The notes: generated by a model not told the origin, from the letters alone. Shown: positions 26,232 to 33,983, counted from the first letter of the stretch. The stretch: DNA of 57,555 bases from Asticcacaulis endophyticus (GCF_014652575.1 NZ_BMZB01000010.1:1-57555); one strand, 5' to 3'. Program-made: numbers and translations.

Positions 26232-26262
26232 GCAATCGTAAAAAGAAAAAGGAAATCCCCCG

Positions 26263-26907
26263 ATGAGCAAATATCCCGGCACTCACGCAAACGTCCCGAA
26301 ATACATGACCACAGGGCCGGTTTTGCCGGTCATGGTTATCCCCAGCCTTGATCAGGCCCTGCCGCTGGCGGACGCGCTGATTGCAGGAGGGATCACGGTG
26401 CTGGAGATCACCCTGCGTACCGATTGCGCGCTGGATGCGATTAAACTCATCGCCAAAGAACGTCCCGACGCTGTTGTTGGTGCGGGCACCGTTTTGACGC
26501 CGCACGACGCCGAAAAAGCCGCCAAGGCCGGGGCCAAGTTCCTGGTCTCTCCGGGGCTGACCAAGGAACTGGCCAAGCAGGACAGCCTGCCGCTGCTGCC
26601 GGGTGTGCAGACCGCATCCGAAGTCATGCAGGCGCTGGAGTGGAACTTTACCCACCTGAAATTCTTCCCGGCGGTGCCTGCTGGGGGCATTCCGATGCTG
26701 AAAGGGATTGGCGGGCCGCTGCCGCAGGTCAAGTTCTGCCCGACCGGCGGAATTGATGCCAAAAATGCCGCCGATTTCTTAGCGCTCGATAACGTCCTGT
26801 GCGTCGGCGGATCGTGGGTCGCCCCCGCCAAAGCCATGCAGGACGGCAATTGGGCCGAAATCACGCGCCTTACGGCTGAGGCTGTGGCTGCCTTTTCAAA
26901 GGCCTAA
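26263..26907 (+). CDS. eda: KDPG aldolase (2-dehydro-3-deoxy-phosphogluconate aldolase)
   Basis: A 214-residue class I aldolase that splits 2-keto-3-deoxy-6-phosphogluconate into pyruvate and glyceraldehyde 3-phosphate, finishing the Entner-Doudoroff route. Family motifs: LEITLRTDCAL (catalytic Glu), VGAGTVLTP, LPGVQTASEV, LKFFPA (Schiff-base lysine) and CPTGGID. Last gene of the operon, 60 bases after glk. Its ribosome binding site lies in GAAAAAGGAAA (26245-26255), a purine run that could pair with the candidate small RNA at 28.3-28.5 kb. Confidence 0.96.
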   Translation: MSKYPGTHANVPKYMTTGPVLPVMVIPSLDQALPLADALIAGGITVLEITLRTDCALDAIKLIAKERPDAVVGAGTVLTPHDAEKAAKAGAKFLVSPGLTKELAKQDSLPLLPGVQTASEVMQALEWNFTHLKFFPAVPAGGIPMLKGIGGPLPQVKFCPTGGIDAKNAADFLALDNVLCVGGSWVAPAKAMQDGNWAEITRLTAEAVAAFSKA

Positions 26908-26911
26908 GTCA

Positions 26912-26948
26912 TTACAGCGCTGGCGGGGATGCCCTGCCAGCGCTGTCA
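26912..26948. promoter_or_regulatory. Two operator-like palindromes between eda and lacI
   Basis: TTACAGCGCTGGCG (26912-26925; 11 of 14 bases of the zwf operator) and TGCCAGCGCTGTCA (26935-26948; 13 of 14) are arranged as an inverted pair, centres 23 bases apart, about 100 bases before the lacI-type gene. They probably serve auto-control of the regulator. The pair can also form a hairpin, but it is followed by A residues rather than T, so it is not an intrinsic terminator for eda. Confidence 0.55.
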
Positions 26949-27045
26949 AAAAAGCAGTCATATGCTGATCGCTGATTGACAAATCACGCGCTTAAGACAA
27001 TTTGAAGTCCTAAAATCGTATAATAATCAAAACGGCAGGCCCGCA

Positions 27046-28173
27046 ATGCGTTCGCGGACTGATCCGGATACGGACGCGAGAGGGACTTTATTGGTGGATA
27101 TCAAGGCGTCTTCGGAGCTTAAGCCCGGTGTGAATTTACCGGCGAGCGGCACGGTATCCACGATAAATGACGTGGCGCGTCTGGCGGGGGTGTCGATCAA
27201 GACCGTCTCCCGCGTCATGAATAATGAACCCAATGTCCGCGCCGAGACCCGCGTTAAGGTTCAGGAAGCCGCCAATCTGCTGCATTACCGGCCCAATCTT
27301 TTGGCGCGGTCGCTGGCGGGGGCGCGCAGTTTTCTGATTGGCATTTTCTACGACAACCCCAACCCCAGCTATATCAATGCCGTGCAAAACGGGGCGATCC
27401 GGCGCTGCCGGGAAAGCAGCTATCACCTGCTGATCGAACCGCAGGATGCCCATTCGCCTGATCTTGAGCGCAATATCGCGGGGCTTTTGGCGACCATTCG
27501 GCTGGACGGCGTGATCCTGACACCGCCCTTATGTGACATGGCGGTGGTGCTGCATGCCGTTGAGGCGGCCGGCGTGCCCTATGTGCGGATTTCACCGTTC
27601 CTCAATCCCGGACGCTCACCGATTGTGCGCATGGATGAGGCCCGCGCCACCTATGAAATGACCCAGCACCTGATCGCCATGGGCCACCGCGATATCGGTT
27701 TTGTGCTCGGCCATCCCGAACATGGCGGCACGCATTTGCGTTATCAAGGCTTTACGAAGGCACTGAGCGAGGCCGGAATCACCCCGCGCCCTGATTGGGT
27801 CAAGCAAGGCTTTTTCTCTTATGAATCGGGCATAGAGGCCGGAAAGTCATTCTTTGCGGAGGGGAAGCCGCGACCGACGGCGATTTTCTCCAGCAATGAC
27901 TACATGGCATTTGGGATTATGGGCGTCGCTCAGCAAATGGGCATCCGCATCCCCGAAGATATATCCATTTGCGGGTTCGACGATGCGCCGGGATCGATCC
28001 TGATCTGGCCGCATGTCACCACGATCCGCCAGCCGGTCGAAGATATCGCCTATGCCGCCGCCGACATCCTGTTGGCCAAGGCGGAGGTAGAAGACGCGGA
28101 TGGCACTAAACGCGACACCGACCGAATGTTACCGTTTGAACTGATCAAGCGCAATTCAGTCGGGCCGGTCTGA
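27046..28173 (+). CDS. LacI-family transcriptional regulator of the sugar operon
   Basis: Helix-turn-helix STINDVARLAGVSIKTVSRVMN, hinge region RPNLLARSLAG, then a periplasmic-binding-protein-like sensor domain to the end (YDNPNPSYINAVQNGAIRRC ... TAIFSSNDYMAFGIM ... ICGFDDAPGS). The frame from ATG 27046 gives 375 residues; a TTG/GTG pair at 27091/27094 has a better ribosome binding site (GAGAGGGA) and would remove a poorly structured N-terminal piece, so the start is uncertain. Its place between the Entner-Doudoroff genes and the GH3 gene, with matching palindromes at both and before itself, makes it the likely binder of TGACAGCGCTGTCA. The inducer is unknown. Confidence 0.9.
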   Translation: MRSRTDPDTDARGTLLVDIKASSELKPGVNLPASGTVSTINDVARLAGVSIKTVSRVMNNEPNVRAETRVKVQEAANLLHYRPNLLARSLAGARSFLIGIFYDNPNPSYINAVQNGAIRRCRESSYHLLIEPQDAHSPDLERNIAGLLATIRLDGVILTPPLCDMAVVLHAVEAAGVPYVRISPFLNPGRSPIVRMDEARATYEMTQHLIAMGHRDIGFVLGHPEHGGTHLRYQGFTKALSEAGITPRPDWVKQGFFSYESGIEAGKSFFAEGKPRPTAIFSSNDYMAFGIMGVAQQMGIRIPEDISICGFDDAPGSILIWPHVTTIRQPVEDIAYAAADILLAKAEVEDADGTKRDTDRMLPFELIKRNSVGPV

Positions 28174-28190
28174 ACCTGATGGTTTTTTTA

Positions 28191-28210
28191 GAGCGAATGA
28201 TTATTCGCTC
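28191..28210. other. Perfect hairpin after lacI
   Basis: GAGCGAAT-GATT-ATTCGCTC, an 8-bp perfect stem, 17 bases after the lacI stop and just after GGTTTTTTTA. Probably part of 3-prime end formation or the edge of the repeat that follows. Confidence 0.4.
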
Positions 28211-28265
28211 AAGCCGCCACTGAGGCGGCGGCCAAGGTGGCGAAGCCGCCGCCCGGCGAGGGACT
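28211..28265. repeat. Family 2 intergenic repeat, copy A
   Basis: A 55-base unit starting AAGCCGCCACTGAGGCGGCG and ending CCGCCCGGCGAGGGACT. It differs from copy B at 48421-48475 at four positions. It contains GCCGCC/GGCGGC stems. Non-coding. Confidence 0.75.
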
Positions 28266-28274
28266 GATAATCTA

Positions 28275-28467
28275 ATAAAAAAGTCCCGGTGACAGAAGCC
28301 ACCGGGATCTAAAGGCCATTACCTTCGAAAATGCCAAATTCCAGAAGGTATTTAAAACCGAACCCAGACGATGAAGGTGAAAAAGGGAAAGACCCTCACC
28401 AAAGTCCGGCTTTAAACTCATAGTGCGTAAGGGCCGGGAGACGGCACGCTTACGCGGCAACAACAGG
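28275..28467 (-). ncRNA. Candidate structured small RNA under sugar-operator control
   Basis: On the minus strand, a promoter (-35 TTGACA = 28496-28501; -10 CCTAATTC = 28473-28480) would start transcription near 28467. The transcript then contains four successive stems: GCGTAAG/CTTACGC (28449-28455 with 28425-28431), GGTGA..GGG/CCC..TCACC in reverse (28376-28400), TACCTTC/GAAGGTA (28344-28350 with 28320-28326) and TCCCGGTG/CACCGGGA (28300-28307 with 28284-28291) followed by six T: a complete intrinsic terminator. A perfect copy of the operator TGACAGCGCTGTCA (28487-28500) overlaps the -35 element. The only frame (63 codons) runs through the terminator, so coding is unlikely. Pyrimidine-rich segments (CUCCCGG, CUUUCCCUUUUUC) resemble anti-ribosome-binding-site stretches. 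No known family is recognised. Confidence 0.6.
28277..28307 (-). terminator. Intrinsic terminator of the candidate small RNA
   Basis: Perfect 8-bp stem TCCCGGTG/CACCGGGA with an 8-base loop, followed on the minus strand by C and six T residues. No protein gene on the minus strand lies upstream of it for more than 3 kb, which is why it points to an RNA gene. Confidence 0.8.
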
Positions 28468-28486
28468 CTTCAGAATTAGGCCTATC

Positions 28487-28500
28487 TGACAGCGCTGTCA
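28487..28500. promoter_or_regulatory. LacI-type operator, perfect copy
   Basis: TGACAGCGCTGTCA, identical to the zwf site. It overlaps the -35 box of the minus-strand small-RNA promoter and lies 430 bases before the GH3 start. Confidence 0.7.
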
Positions 28501-28672
28501 AATATATTTTTGAAAAATATTTCAAAAATCATCCCTGACGCGAAATCGGCGCGCTAATGCTGCGGTGAACATTTTTTAGTATATTGAATTATATATTTAA
28601 TTTTTAAGATCACACTGCAATGCAAAATAATAGCTCTTCGCATTTGCGAGTGCTCTAAGCCTTGACGGCGGC

Positions 28673-28686
28673 TGATAGCGCTGTCA
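28673..28686. promoter_or_regulatory. LacI-type operator upstream of the GH3 gene
   Basis: TGATAGCGCTGTCA, 13 of 14 bases of the zwf operator, about 245 bases before the GH3 ATG. The region 28560-28670 is very AT-rich and may hold the promoter. Two sites 186 bases apart (with 28487-28500) could support looping. Confidence 0.6.
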
Positions 28687-28929
28687 TTAAAGAGGTAATG
28701 GGCCGCAATATCATCAGGGTAATGTCTGATGTGTTGCGATGTCCGCGCGTACAGGGAGAGGCGGCGTCACGACGGCTTTTGGCATTGTGACGGGATGGAT
28801 ATTTTGGCGCCTATGTCAAAAAGACGGGCGCTGAATAGATGTCGTAAGCGTTTCCTCATGGTCCTGCATAAGATATGACGTATAAAAAACGCCCGTATCA
28901 TTGGTATCGGGCCCAGATGGGAAGCTGAG

Positions 28930-31521
28930 ATGAAATCTGCACACACCAAATCGTCGCCGTTCAAGGCGTGGCTGAAGCTAAGCACGGCCGGACTAATGCT
29001 CACGGCCTTAAGCGCCTGCGCGACCTTCAGCGGCGCGGACACCGATGCAGCCCCGATGGCGGCGGCCCCTGCGGTTGCCCCGGCACCGGCACCCGTAGCC
29101 GTCAATCCGGTGTGGCCGGAGCTTAAGGATGCCGGTCTGATCGATGCCGATGTTGAAGCCAAAATCGACGCTTTGATGGCGCAGATGTCGATCGAAGAAA
29201 AAGTCGGCCAGACCATTCAGGGCGATATCGCCTCGATCAAACCCGAAGACCTCAAAAAATATCCGCTTGGCTCCATTCTGGCGGGCGGATCGTCGTCCCC
29301 TAATGGAAATGAGCGCGCTACGCCGCAGGAATGGCTCGATCTGGCGGACGCTTACTGGCGTTCTTCGCTCGAATATCCGTCCAAGGCCAAGATCCCGCTG
29401 CTGTTCGGGATCGATGCCGTGCATGGTCACTCGAATCTGGTGGGTGCCATCATTTTCCCGCACAATGTCGGTTTGGGGGCGACGCGCAATCCTGACCTGA
29501 TGAAAAAGATCGCCGAAGTCACCGCTTATGAGATGGCGCTGGCCGGCGTTGACTGGACGTTTGCGCCGACGGTGGCCGTATCGCGCGATAAGCGCTGGGG
29601 CCGTGCTTACGAATCCTATTCTGAAAACCCCGCCGATGTCGCCGCCTATGCCGGTAAGGTCGTCGAGGGTCTGCAAGGCGATAAGGGCGGCGATGAAGGC
29701 ATTAAGCTCGGCCGCATCATGTCGTCTGCCAAGCACTATCTGGGCGATGGCGGCACTCTGGGCGGCAAGGATCAGGGCGACGCCGTGATCAGTGAGGAAG
29801 AACTGGCGAAGATCCACAATGCCGGTTATCCGCCGTCGATCGAAGCCGGTGTTTTGTCGGTCATGGCGTCGTTTTCGAGCTGGAACGGTGAAAAGCTGAC
29901 CGGCAGCAAATATCTGCTGACCGACGTGCTGAAAGGCCGGATGGGCTTTGACGGCTTTGTGGTGTCGGACTGGAACGCGCAAGGCCAGGTGCCGGGCTGC
30001 ACCAACAGTTCATGTCCGCAGGCGTTTAACGCCGGGATTGACATGTTCATGGCCCCGGATTCCTGGAAGGGCATCTATGAGAACACACTGGCTCAGGCCA
30101 AGTCGGGTGAGATCTCTCAGGCTCGTCTCGATGATGCCGTGCGCCGTATTTTGCGTGCCAAGATCAAGGGCGGCCTGTTTGAATTTGGCGCGCCGAAAGA
30201 CCGCGCCATCACCGGCAAGTGGGAAAATCTGAGCCGCCCTGAGCACCGCGCGGTCGCCCGTCAGGCGGTGCGCGAATCGCTGGTGCTGCTGAAAAACAAT
30301 GGCTCGTTGCTGCCGATTAAGGGTAAGGCCAATATCCTTGTCGTCGGTGATGGGGCCGACAATATCGGTAAGCAATCGGGTGGCTGGACGATTTCGTGGC
30401 AGGGCACTGGCAATACCAATGTCGACTTCCCGCACGGTCAGTCGATCTTTGGCGGCATCAAGGACGCGGCGACTGCGGCGGGTGGCAAGGCGACCCTGTC
30501 GGTCGACGGTTCCTATAAAGGCAAGAAGCCGGACGTGGCCATCGTCGTCATCGGCGAAGACCCCTATGCCGAGTTCCAGGGCGACCGCCCGAACCTTGAT
30601 TACCAGCCCGGCGAAGCCAAGGATCTGGAACTGATCAAAAAGCTGAAAGCTGCCGGTATTCCGGTGGTGACCGTGTTCCTGTCGGGGCGTCCGATGTGGG
30701 TGAACCCGGAACTGAATGCCTCGAACGCCTTTGTGGCGGCCTGGCTGCCCGGCACCGAAGGGGCTGGGGTGGCTGACCTTATCATCGGGGATGCGGCGGG
30801 CAAGGCGCGTCATGATTTCAAGGGCAAGCTGTCGTTCTCATGGCCGAAAACCGCCGTGCAGCAACCGCTCAATGTCGGCATGGCGGGCTATGATCCGCTG
30901 TTTGCCTATGGCTTTGGGCTGACCTATGCCGATAAGGGCGATCTGGCGTCACTGTCGGAAGTGTCGGGCCTGAGCGATGCCGATGTGGTCAATGTCGATA
31001 ACTACTTCACCGCCGGTCGCGTGCGCGCGCCGTGGAAATTCGCCATCGCTGATCTGAGCGGCGCAGTTGAGGGTGAGGGCAATCTTAAGAGCCCGAAGGG
31101 TATCGCCAACCAGACCATCGTCGATGCCGGTGCTCAGGAAGCCGGTCGGCGTCTGGTGTTCAACGGTCAGGGCCTTGGGGCCGCCTTGTTCCAGGGGCCG
31201 CTGGTTGACCTGAGCCGTCAAACGACCGGTGAGCTGGCCCTGTCGATCACCTATAAGATGGATAAGGCCGCTGAAGGCCCCGTGACTATCGGCGTTGGGC
31301 GTGATCCGTTCATCATGGGCCGCGTCGATGTGTCGAAGGCGCTGGCCCCCACGGGTGGGCAGTTCAAGACGCTGAAGATCAAGCTGGGTTGTTTCCGCGA
31401 TGCGGGCGCTGACATGAAGCAGATCGGCGTACCGTTTGCGATATCTTCGGAAAAGGCGCTCGACCTGACCTATACGTCGGTCAAGCTGATGGCGGTCGAA
31501 GGCGACGGCAACTGCCCGTAA
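28930..31521 (+). CDS. GH3 family beta-glucosidase / exo-glucan glucohydrolase, lipoprotein
   Basis: An 863-residue glycoside hydrolase family 3 enzyme that releases glucose from beta-glucosides or beta-glucans. Signal with lipobox LSAC (C30), then an Ala/Pro linker, the TIM-barrel domain (about residues 80-420; GIDAVHGHSN, SAKHYLGDGGT, nucleophile D347 in VVSDWNAQ), the second alpha/beta domain (about 440-670; VRESLVLLKNNGSLLPI) and a C-terminal beta-rich domain (about 700-863), as in ExoP-type enzymes of Gram-negative bacteria. The lipid anchor places it in the periplasm or on the outer membrane. Operator copies upstream link it to the Entner-Doudoroff genes. Confidence 0.93.
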   Translation: MKSAHTKSSPFKAWLKLSTAGLMLTALSACATFSGADTDAAPMAAAPAVAPAPAPVAVNPVWPELKDAGLIDADVEAKIDALMAQMSIEEKVGQTIQGDIASIKPEDLKKYPLGSILAGGSSSPNGNERATPQEWLDLADAYWRSSLEYPSKAKIPLLFGIDAVHGHSNLVGAIIFPHNVGLGATRNPDLMKKIAEVTAYEMALAGVDWTFAPTVAVSRDKRWGRAYESYSENPADVAAYAGKVVEGLQGDKGGDEGIKLGRIMSSAKHYLGDGGTLGGKDQGDAVISEEELAKIHNAGYPPSIEAGVLSVMASFSSWNGEKLTGSKYLLTDVLKGRMGFDGFVVSDWNAQGQVPGCTNSSCPQAFNAGIDMFMAPDSWKGIYENTLAQAKSGEISQARLDDAVRRILRAKIKGGLFEFGAPKDRAITGKWENLSRPEHRAVARQAVRESLVLLKNNGSLLPIKGKANILVVGDGADNIGKQSGGWTISWQGTGNTNVDFPHGQSIFGGIKDAATAAGGKATLSVDGSYKGKKPDVAIVVIGEDPYAEFQGDRPNLDYQPGEAKDLELIKKLKAAGIPVVTVFLSGRPMWVNPELNASNAFVAAWLPGTEGAGVADLIIGDAAGKARHDFKGKLSFSWPKTAVQQPLNVGMAGYDPLFAYGFGLTYADKGDLASLSEVSGLSDADVVNVDNYFTAGRVRAPWKFAIADLSGAVEGEGNLKSPKGIANQTIVDAGAQEAGRRLVFNGQGLGAALFQGPLVDLSRQTTGELALSITYKMDKAAEGPVTIGVGRDPFIMGRVDVSKALAPTGGQFKTLKIKLGCFRDAGADMKQIGVPFAISSEKALDLTYTSVKLMAVEGDGNCP

Positions 31522-31645
31522 GCCCCCACCACCCCCGCGATAAATCGCGGCGGTCCCCCTCCCCAGTGAACTGGGGAGGTATGTAAAAGAGATACTCCCC
31601 CGGCGTGCCGGGGGAGGTGGCGGCGAAGCCGTCGGAGGGGGGCTA
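31522..31645. repeat. Inverted pair of family 1 repeats
   Basis: First unit 31522-31581 (AGCCCCCACCACCCCCGCGA ... CCCAGTGAACTGGGGAGGTAT), nearly identical to 17690-17752. The second, facing unit 31594-31645 (CCCCCGGCGTGCCGGGGGAGG ... GAAGCCGTCGGAGGGGGG) resembles the left flank of the DUF559 gene. It fills the gap between the convergent GH3 and ThuA genes and touches the ThuA stop. Confidence 0.75.
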
Positions 31646-32449
31646 CTTCACCCGCCCGCTGGCCCAGGCGACGCCATTTGCGACCAGATCAAGATAGGCG
31701 TCTTCGCGCATATTGGCTTCGTTGTGAGCGAGGGTGGTCGAAAAGACGCGGACGTTCTTTGGGCCATAGGTGTGCGTCCAGGCGACGGTAAAAGTCTTAT
31801 CGCGGTCAGCGGCAACAGATGAGTCGGTTTGAATGCCATAGATCAGCGGCGTGACCTTGAACGTGGTCAGGTTGTTGTAAAGCTCATCGTTACTGGTCGT
31901 CCAACCACTTAGCCCCTCAGTGATCGGATGGGCGGTTTTCGCCACCGTCAGGGTAATCGGTGATTGCGGGCCGTGGCCGGACGATTGGATGCCGGTATAT
32001 TCAAACCATTTGGCGCTGGCCTCGCCCGCTGTTACCGGCTGACGATAGGTCTCCGAGCGATAGGAGTGCATGGCGCAGTGCAGGTTGACGCCGGGAACGC
32101 CCTTTTGATGCGGGGCTAAAACCGTATCGATAATCTTTGGGTCGCTTTCATCGGCGGCACATTCATTATGGACAATGACATCATAGCCATCGCCATAGTT
32201 CGGGTTGTCATAGATCGGCAGCTTGGGACGCGTGGCCTGTTCACCGGGTTTTGGATCGTAATAAAGGTGGCTGACGGTCACATTGAGACGGGCTTTGAGG
32301 CCGTCCTCTAAGATCTGGCGCTGTTCAGAATAGTTGTGGCAGCAGCCACCGGTGACGATCAGCACCTTGATCGGTGCCTCCGGTCTGGTCTCAGCCTGTG
32401 CTGAACCTGATACCAGTAAAACGGCTGAGAGTAATCCTGCGCGCCACAT
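31643..32449 (-). CDS. ThuA-like domain protein, exported
   Basis: A 268-residue protein with a cleavable signal peptide (MWRAGLLSAVLLVSGSAQA) followed by a ThuA-like fold (trehalose-utilisation family, glutamine-amidotransferase-like): VLIVTGGCCHNYSEQ, YDVIVHNECAADESD, GVPGVNLHCAMHSYR, ITLTVAKTAHPITEGL, VAWTHTYGPKNVRVF. The usual role is an uncharacterised one in sugar metabolism. Start 32449 is chosen for GGAGGATC directly upstream and the signal peptide. It probably shares a transcript with the two genes before it on this strand. Confidence 0.88.
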   Translation of the reverse strand: MWRAGLLSAVLLVSGSAQAETRPEAPIKVLIVTGGCCHNYSEQRQILEDGLKARLNVTVSHLYYDPKPGEQATRPKLPIYDNPNYGDGYDVIVHNECAADESDPKIIDTVLAPHQKGVPGVNLHCAMHSYRSETYRQPVTAGEASAKWFEYTGIQSSGHGPQSPITLTVAKTAHPITEGLSGWTTSNDELYNNLTTFKVTPLIYGIQTDSSVAADRDKTFTVAWTHTYGPKNVRVFSTTLAHNEANMREDAYLDLVANGVAWASGRVK

Positions 32450-32505
32450 GTGCGATCCTCCGGTTATTATATTGGCCGGAGGATGGCCCATGCGGATTGC
32501 AAAGG

Positions 32506-32886
32506 TCAAGCTGTGGTTATTCTGGCACCGCTGTGGCGAAAGACACCGATGGCAAACAGGATGAACCCGATCAGGGTAATGATTGAGCCGATACCGGCCA
32601 GAGGCGCGCCCCAGGGCAGGCCAAGAATTGAGCCGCCAATACCGGGCGCCATGATGATAAGCCCGATGACCGCCACATAGAAATGTGCCGTGGCCAGTTT
32701 GCCCGCTGCCGCTGGATGACTGCCATAAAACAGTCCGGCCAGAAACAACCCGACCCAGCCGATCAGATTGATATGGGCGTGTACCGGCGACAGGGTGTGG
32801 TCATGGCTGATGCCCATGACGATGCCCATAATCATACCGATGATACCGAAAATAATGGCACTGCGTAAAAACCACGACGCAATCAT
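32506..32886 (-). CDS. Small four-helix membrane protein resembling haem-copper oxidase subunit I
   Basis: A 126-residue protein with four hydrophobic helices and the sequence SHDHTLSPVHAHINLIGWVGLFLAG, in which the histidines and the H-A-H-x-N-L-x-G-W pattern resemble part of cytochrome oxidase subunit I or NnrS-like proteins. It is far too short to be an oxidase, so it is a single-module relative, perhaps haem- or metal-binding. It starts 11 bases after the SnoaL gene (AGGGGG ahead of the ATG) and is in the same operon. Confidence 0.75.
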   Translation of the reverse strand: MIASWFLRSAIIFGIIGMIMGIVMGISHDHTLSPVHAHINLIGWVGLFLAGLFYGSHPAAAGKLATAHFYVAVIGLIIMAPGIGGSILGLPWGAPLAGIGSIITLIGFILFAIGVFRHSGARITTA

Positions 32887-32897
32887 AGCGTTTCCCC

Positions 32898-33356
32898 CTA
32901 ATCTATCCGTGTCCAGCCTTCGAAGACGGTTTCACGGGCGATCTTGCCGTCTTTCATATGGAAGACATGTAACAGACGCAGGTCGATTGTGGAACCTATC
33001 GGATAGGGCGCATTATCAAAGCCTTCGCGCACCAGCTTGAAACGGGCGACGCAGTCATCGATCACGCGGTCAAAGGTGGCGAAGCGCTCAATCGGGGTCA
33101 TGGATATCAGTTCCATCGCCCCGAACATGCGTCGGTAATTGGCCTCGATCGCGGCCTTGCCACGCAGGGTGATGCCGCGTGTCGGCATATCGAGCACGAT
33201 ATCGTCCGCATAGAGTGACATGACGGATGATGGATCGCGGCCTTCGCCCTTAATGTGAGCATCGACAATGGCAAGGTTCTGTTCGGTCAGGTCGCGGGTC
33301 ATGAAGGCAGCTTGGGTTTGCGGTTTAAAGTGATGATCGTTGAGATCGAGCGGCAT
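32898..33356 (-). CDS. SnoaL-like / nuclear transport factor 2 family protein
   Basis: A 152-residue NTF2-fold protein: LAIVDAHIKGEGRDPSSVMSLYADDIVLDMPTRG at the N-terminal part, GKAAIEANYRRMF, and a C-terminal strand LLHVFHMKDGKIARETVFEGW. Such proteins are small isomerases, hydrolases or binding proteins; the substrate cannot be told. AAGGAAA lies 7 bases before the ATG at 33356. It is divergent from a MarR gene, with two palindromic operators between them, so it is probably repressed by that MarR protein. Confidence 0.85.
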   Translation of the reverse strand: MPLDLNDHHFKPQTQAAFMTRDLTEQNLAIVDAHIKGEGRDPSSVMSLYADDIVLDMPTRGITLRGKAAIEANYRRMFGAMELISMTPIERFATFDRVIDDCVARFKLVREGFDNAPYPIGSTIDLRLLHVFHMKDGKIARETVFEGWTRID

Positions 33357-33374
33357 GTAAATTTCCTTTTAATA

Positions 33375-33416
33375 GACAGAAAGTCTGTCCATTTACATAT
33401 AGACAGTTTATCTGTC
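33375..33416. promoter_or_regulatory. Two MarR-type operators in the divergent promoter region
   Basis: GACAG-AAAGT-CTGTC (33375-33389) and GACAG-TTTAT-CTGTC (33402-33416): identical half-sites, five-base spacers, centres 27 bases apart. They lie between the SnoaL start (33356) and the marR start (33437), so both promoters are covered. Confidence 0.75.
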
Positions 33417-33436
33417 AATATGCTACGCCGTGAATT

Positions 33437-33889
33437 ATGAGTAATGTACCCTTGCCCGATGCGCAGGCGACCCTTGGGGCGCTATTGCGCCGCCCTTACG
33501 AATATTTGCAGACTAAGGTTTACGGCGGGCTGGCGGCGCGTGGTTTTCCCGATATTCGCCCGGCCCACTCCAGCCTGTTGCGTTATATCCGCCCCGAAGG
33601 TTCACGCGTCGTCGATCTGGCCGAGCGCGCACAGATCACTAAGCAAAGCATGGCCTATCTGGTGGGAGATCTCGAAAGCCTGGGCTATGTGACGGTTGTG
33701 CCTGATCCCGATGACGGCCGCGCCAAGCGGGTCGTGCTTACCCCGCGCGGACAGGCCGTGTGGGCGACGCTGATCGAACTTAGTCAAACGCTTGAGGATC
33801 ACTGCGGCGCATTGATCGGGGCGGCCGATATGGCGACCCTGCGCCGTATCCTGCAGGACCTGTCTCAGGCGCTGGGCCCGCGCGACTAA
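33437..33889 (+). CDS. MarR-family transcriptional regulator
   Basis: A 150-residue winged-helix repressor: RYIRPEGSRVVDLAERAQITKQSMAYLVGDLESLGYVTVVPDPDDGRAKRVVLTPRGQAVW is the full MarR DNA-binding domain with its wing (D-x-R-A-K-R). It is divergent from the SnoaL / membrane / ThuA genes, and the two GACAG-N5-CTGTC operators between them suggest control of that operon and of itself. The ligand is unknown. Confidence 0.92.
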   Translation: MSNVPLPDAQATLGALLRRPYEYLQTKVYGGLAARGFPDIRPAHSSLLRYIRPEGSRVVDLAERAQITKQSMAYLVGDLESLGYVTVVPDPDDGRAKRVVLTPRGQAVWATLIELSQTLEDHCGALIGAADMATLRRILQDLSQALGPRD

Positions 33890-33983
33890 AGCGCAAACAA
33901 AGCTTAATGTCAGTCGCATATACAGGGGCCTAAAGCCTCATAGCTTATTTATGATATTCTGATGAGTATGGGCGGAATCGGCT

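Noticed and set aside
26914-26946. Large hairpin after eda as an intrinsic terminator
   Set aside because: The stem is followed by A residues, not T, on the plus strand. The two arms are better explained as two operator-like palindromes.
28272-28463. A 63-codon minus-strand frame inside the candidate small RNA
   Set aside because: It starts at TTG, has no ribosome binding site, and its stop lies beyond the T-run of the intrinsic terminator, so it could not be translated from that transcript.
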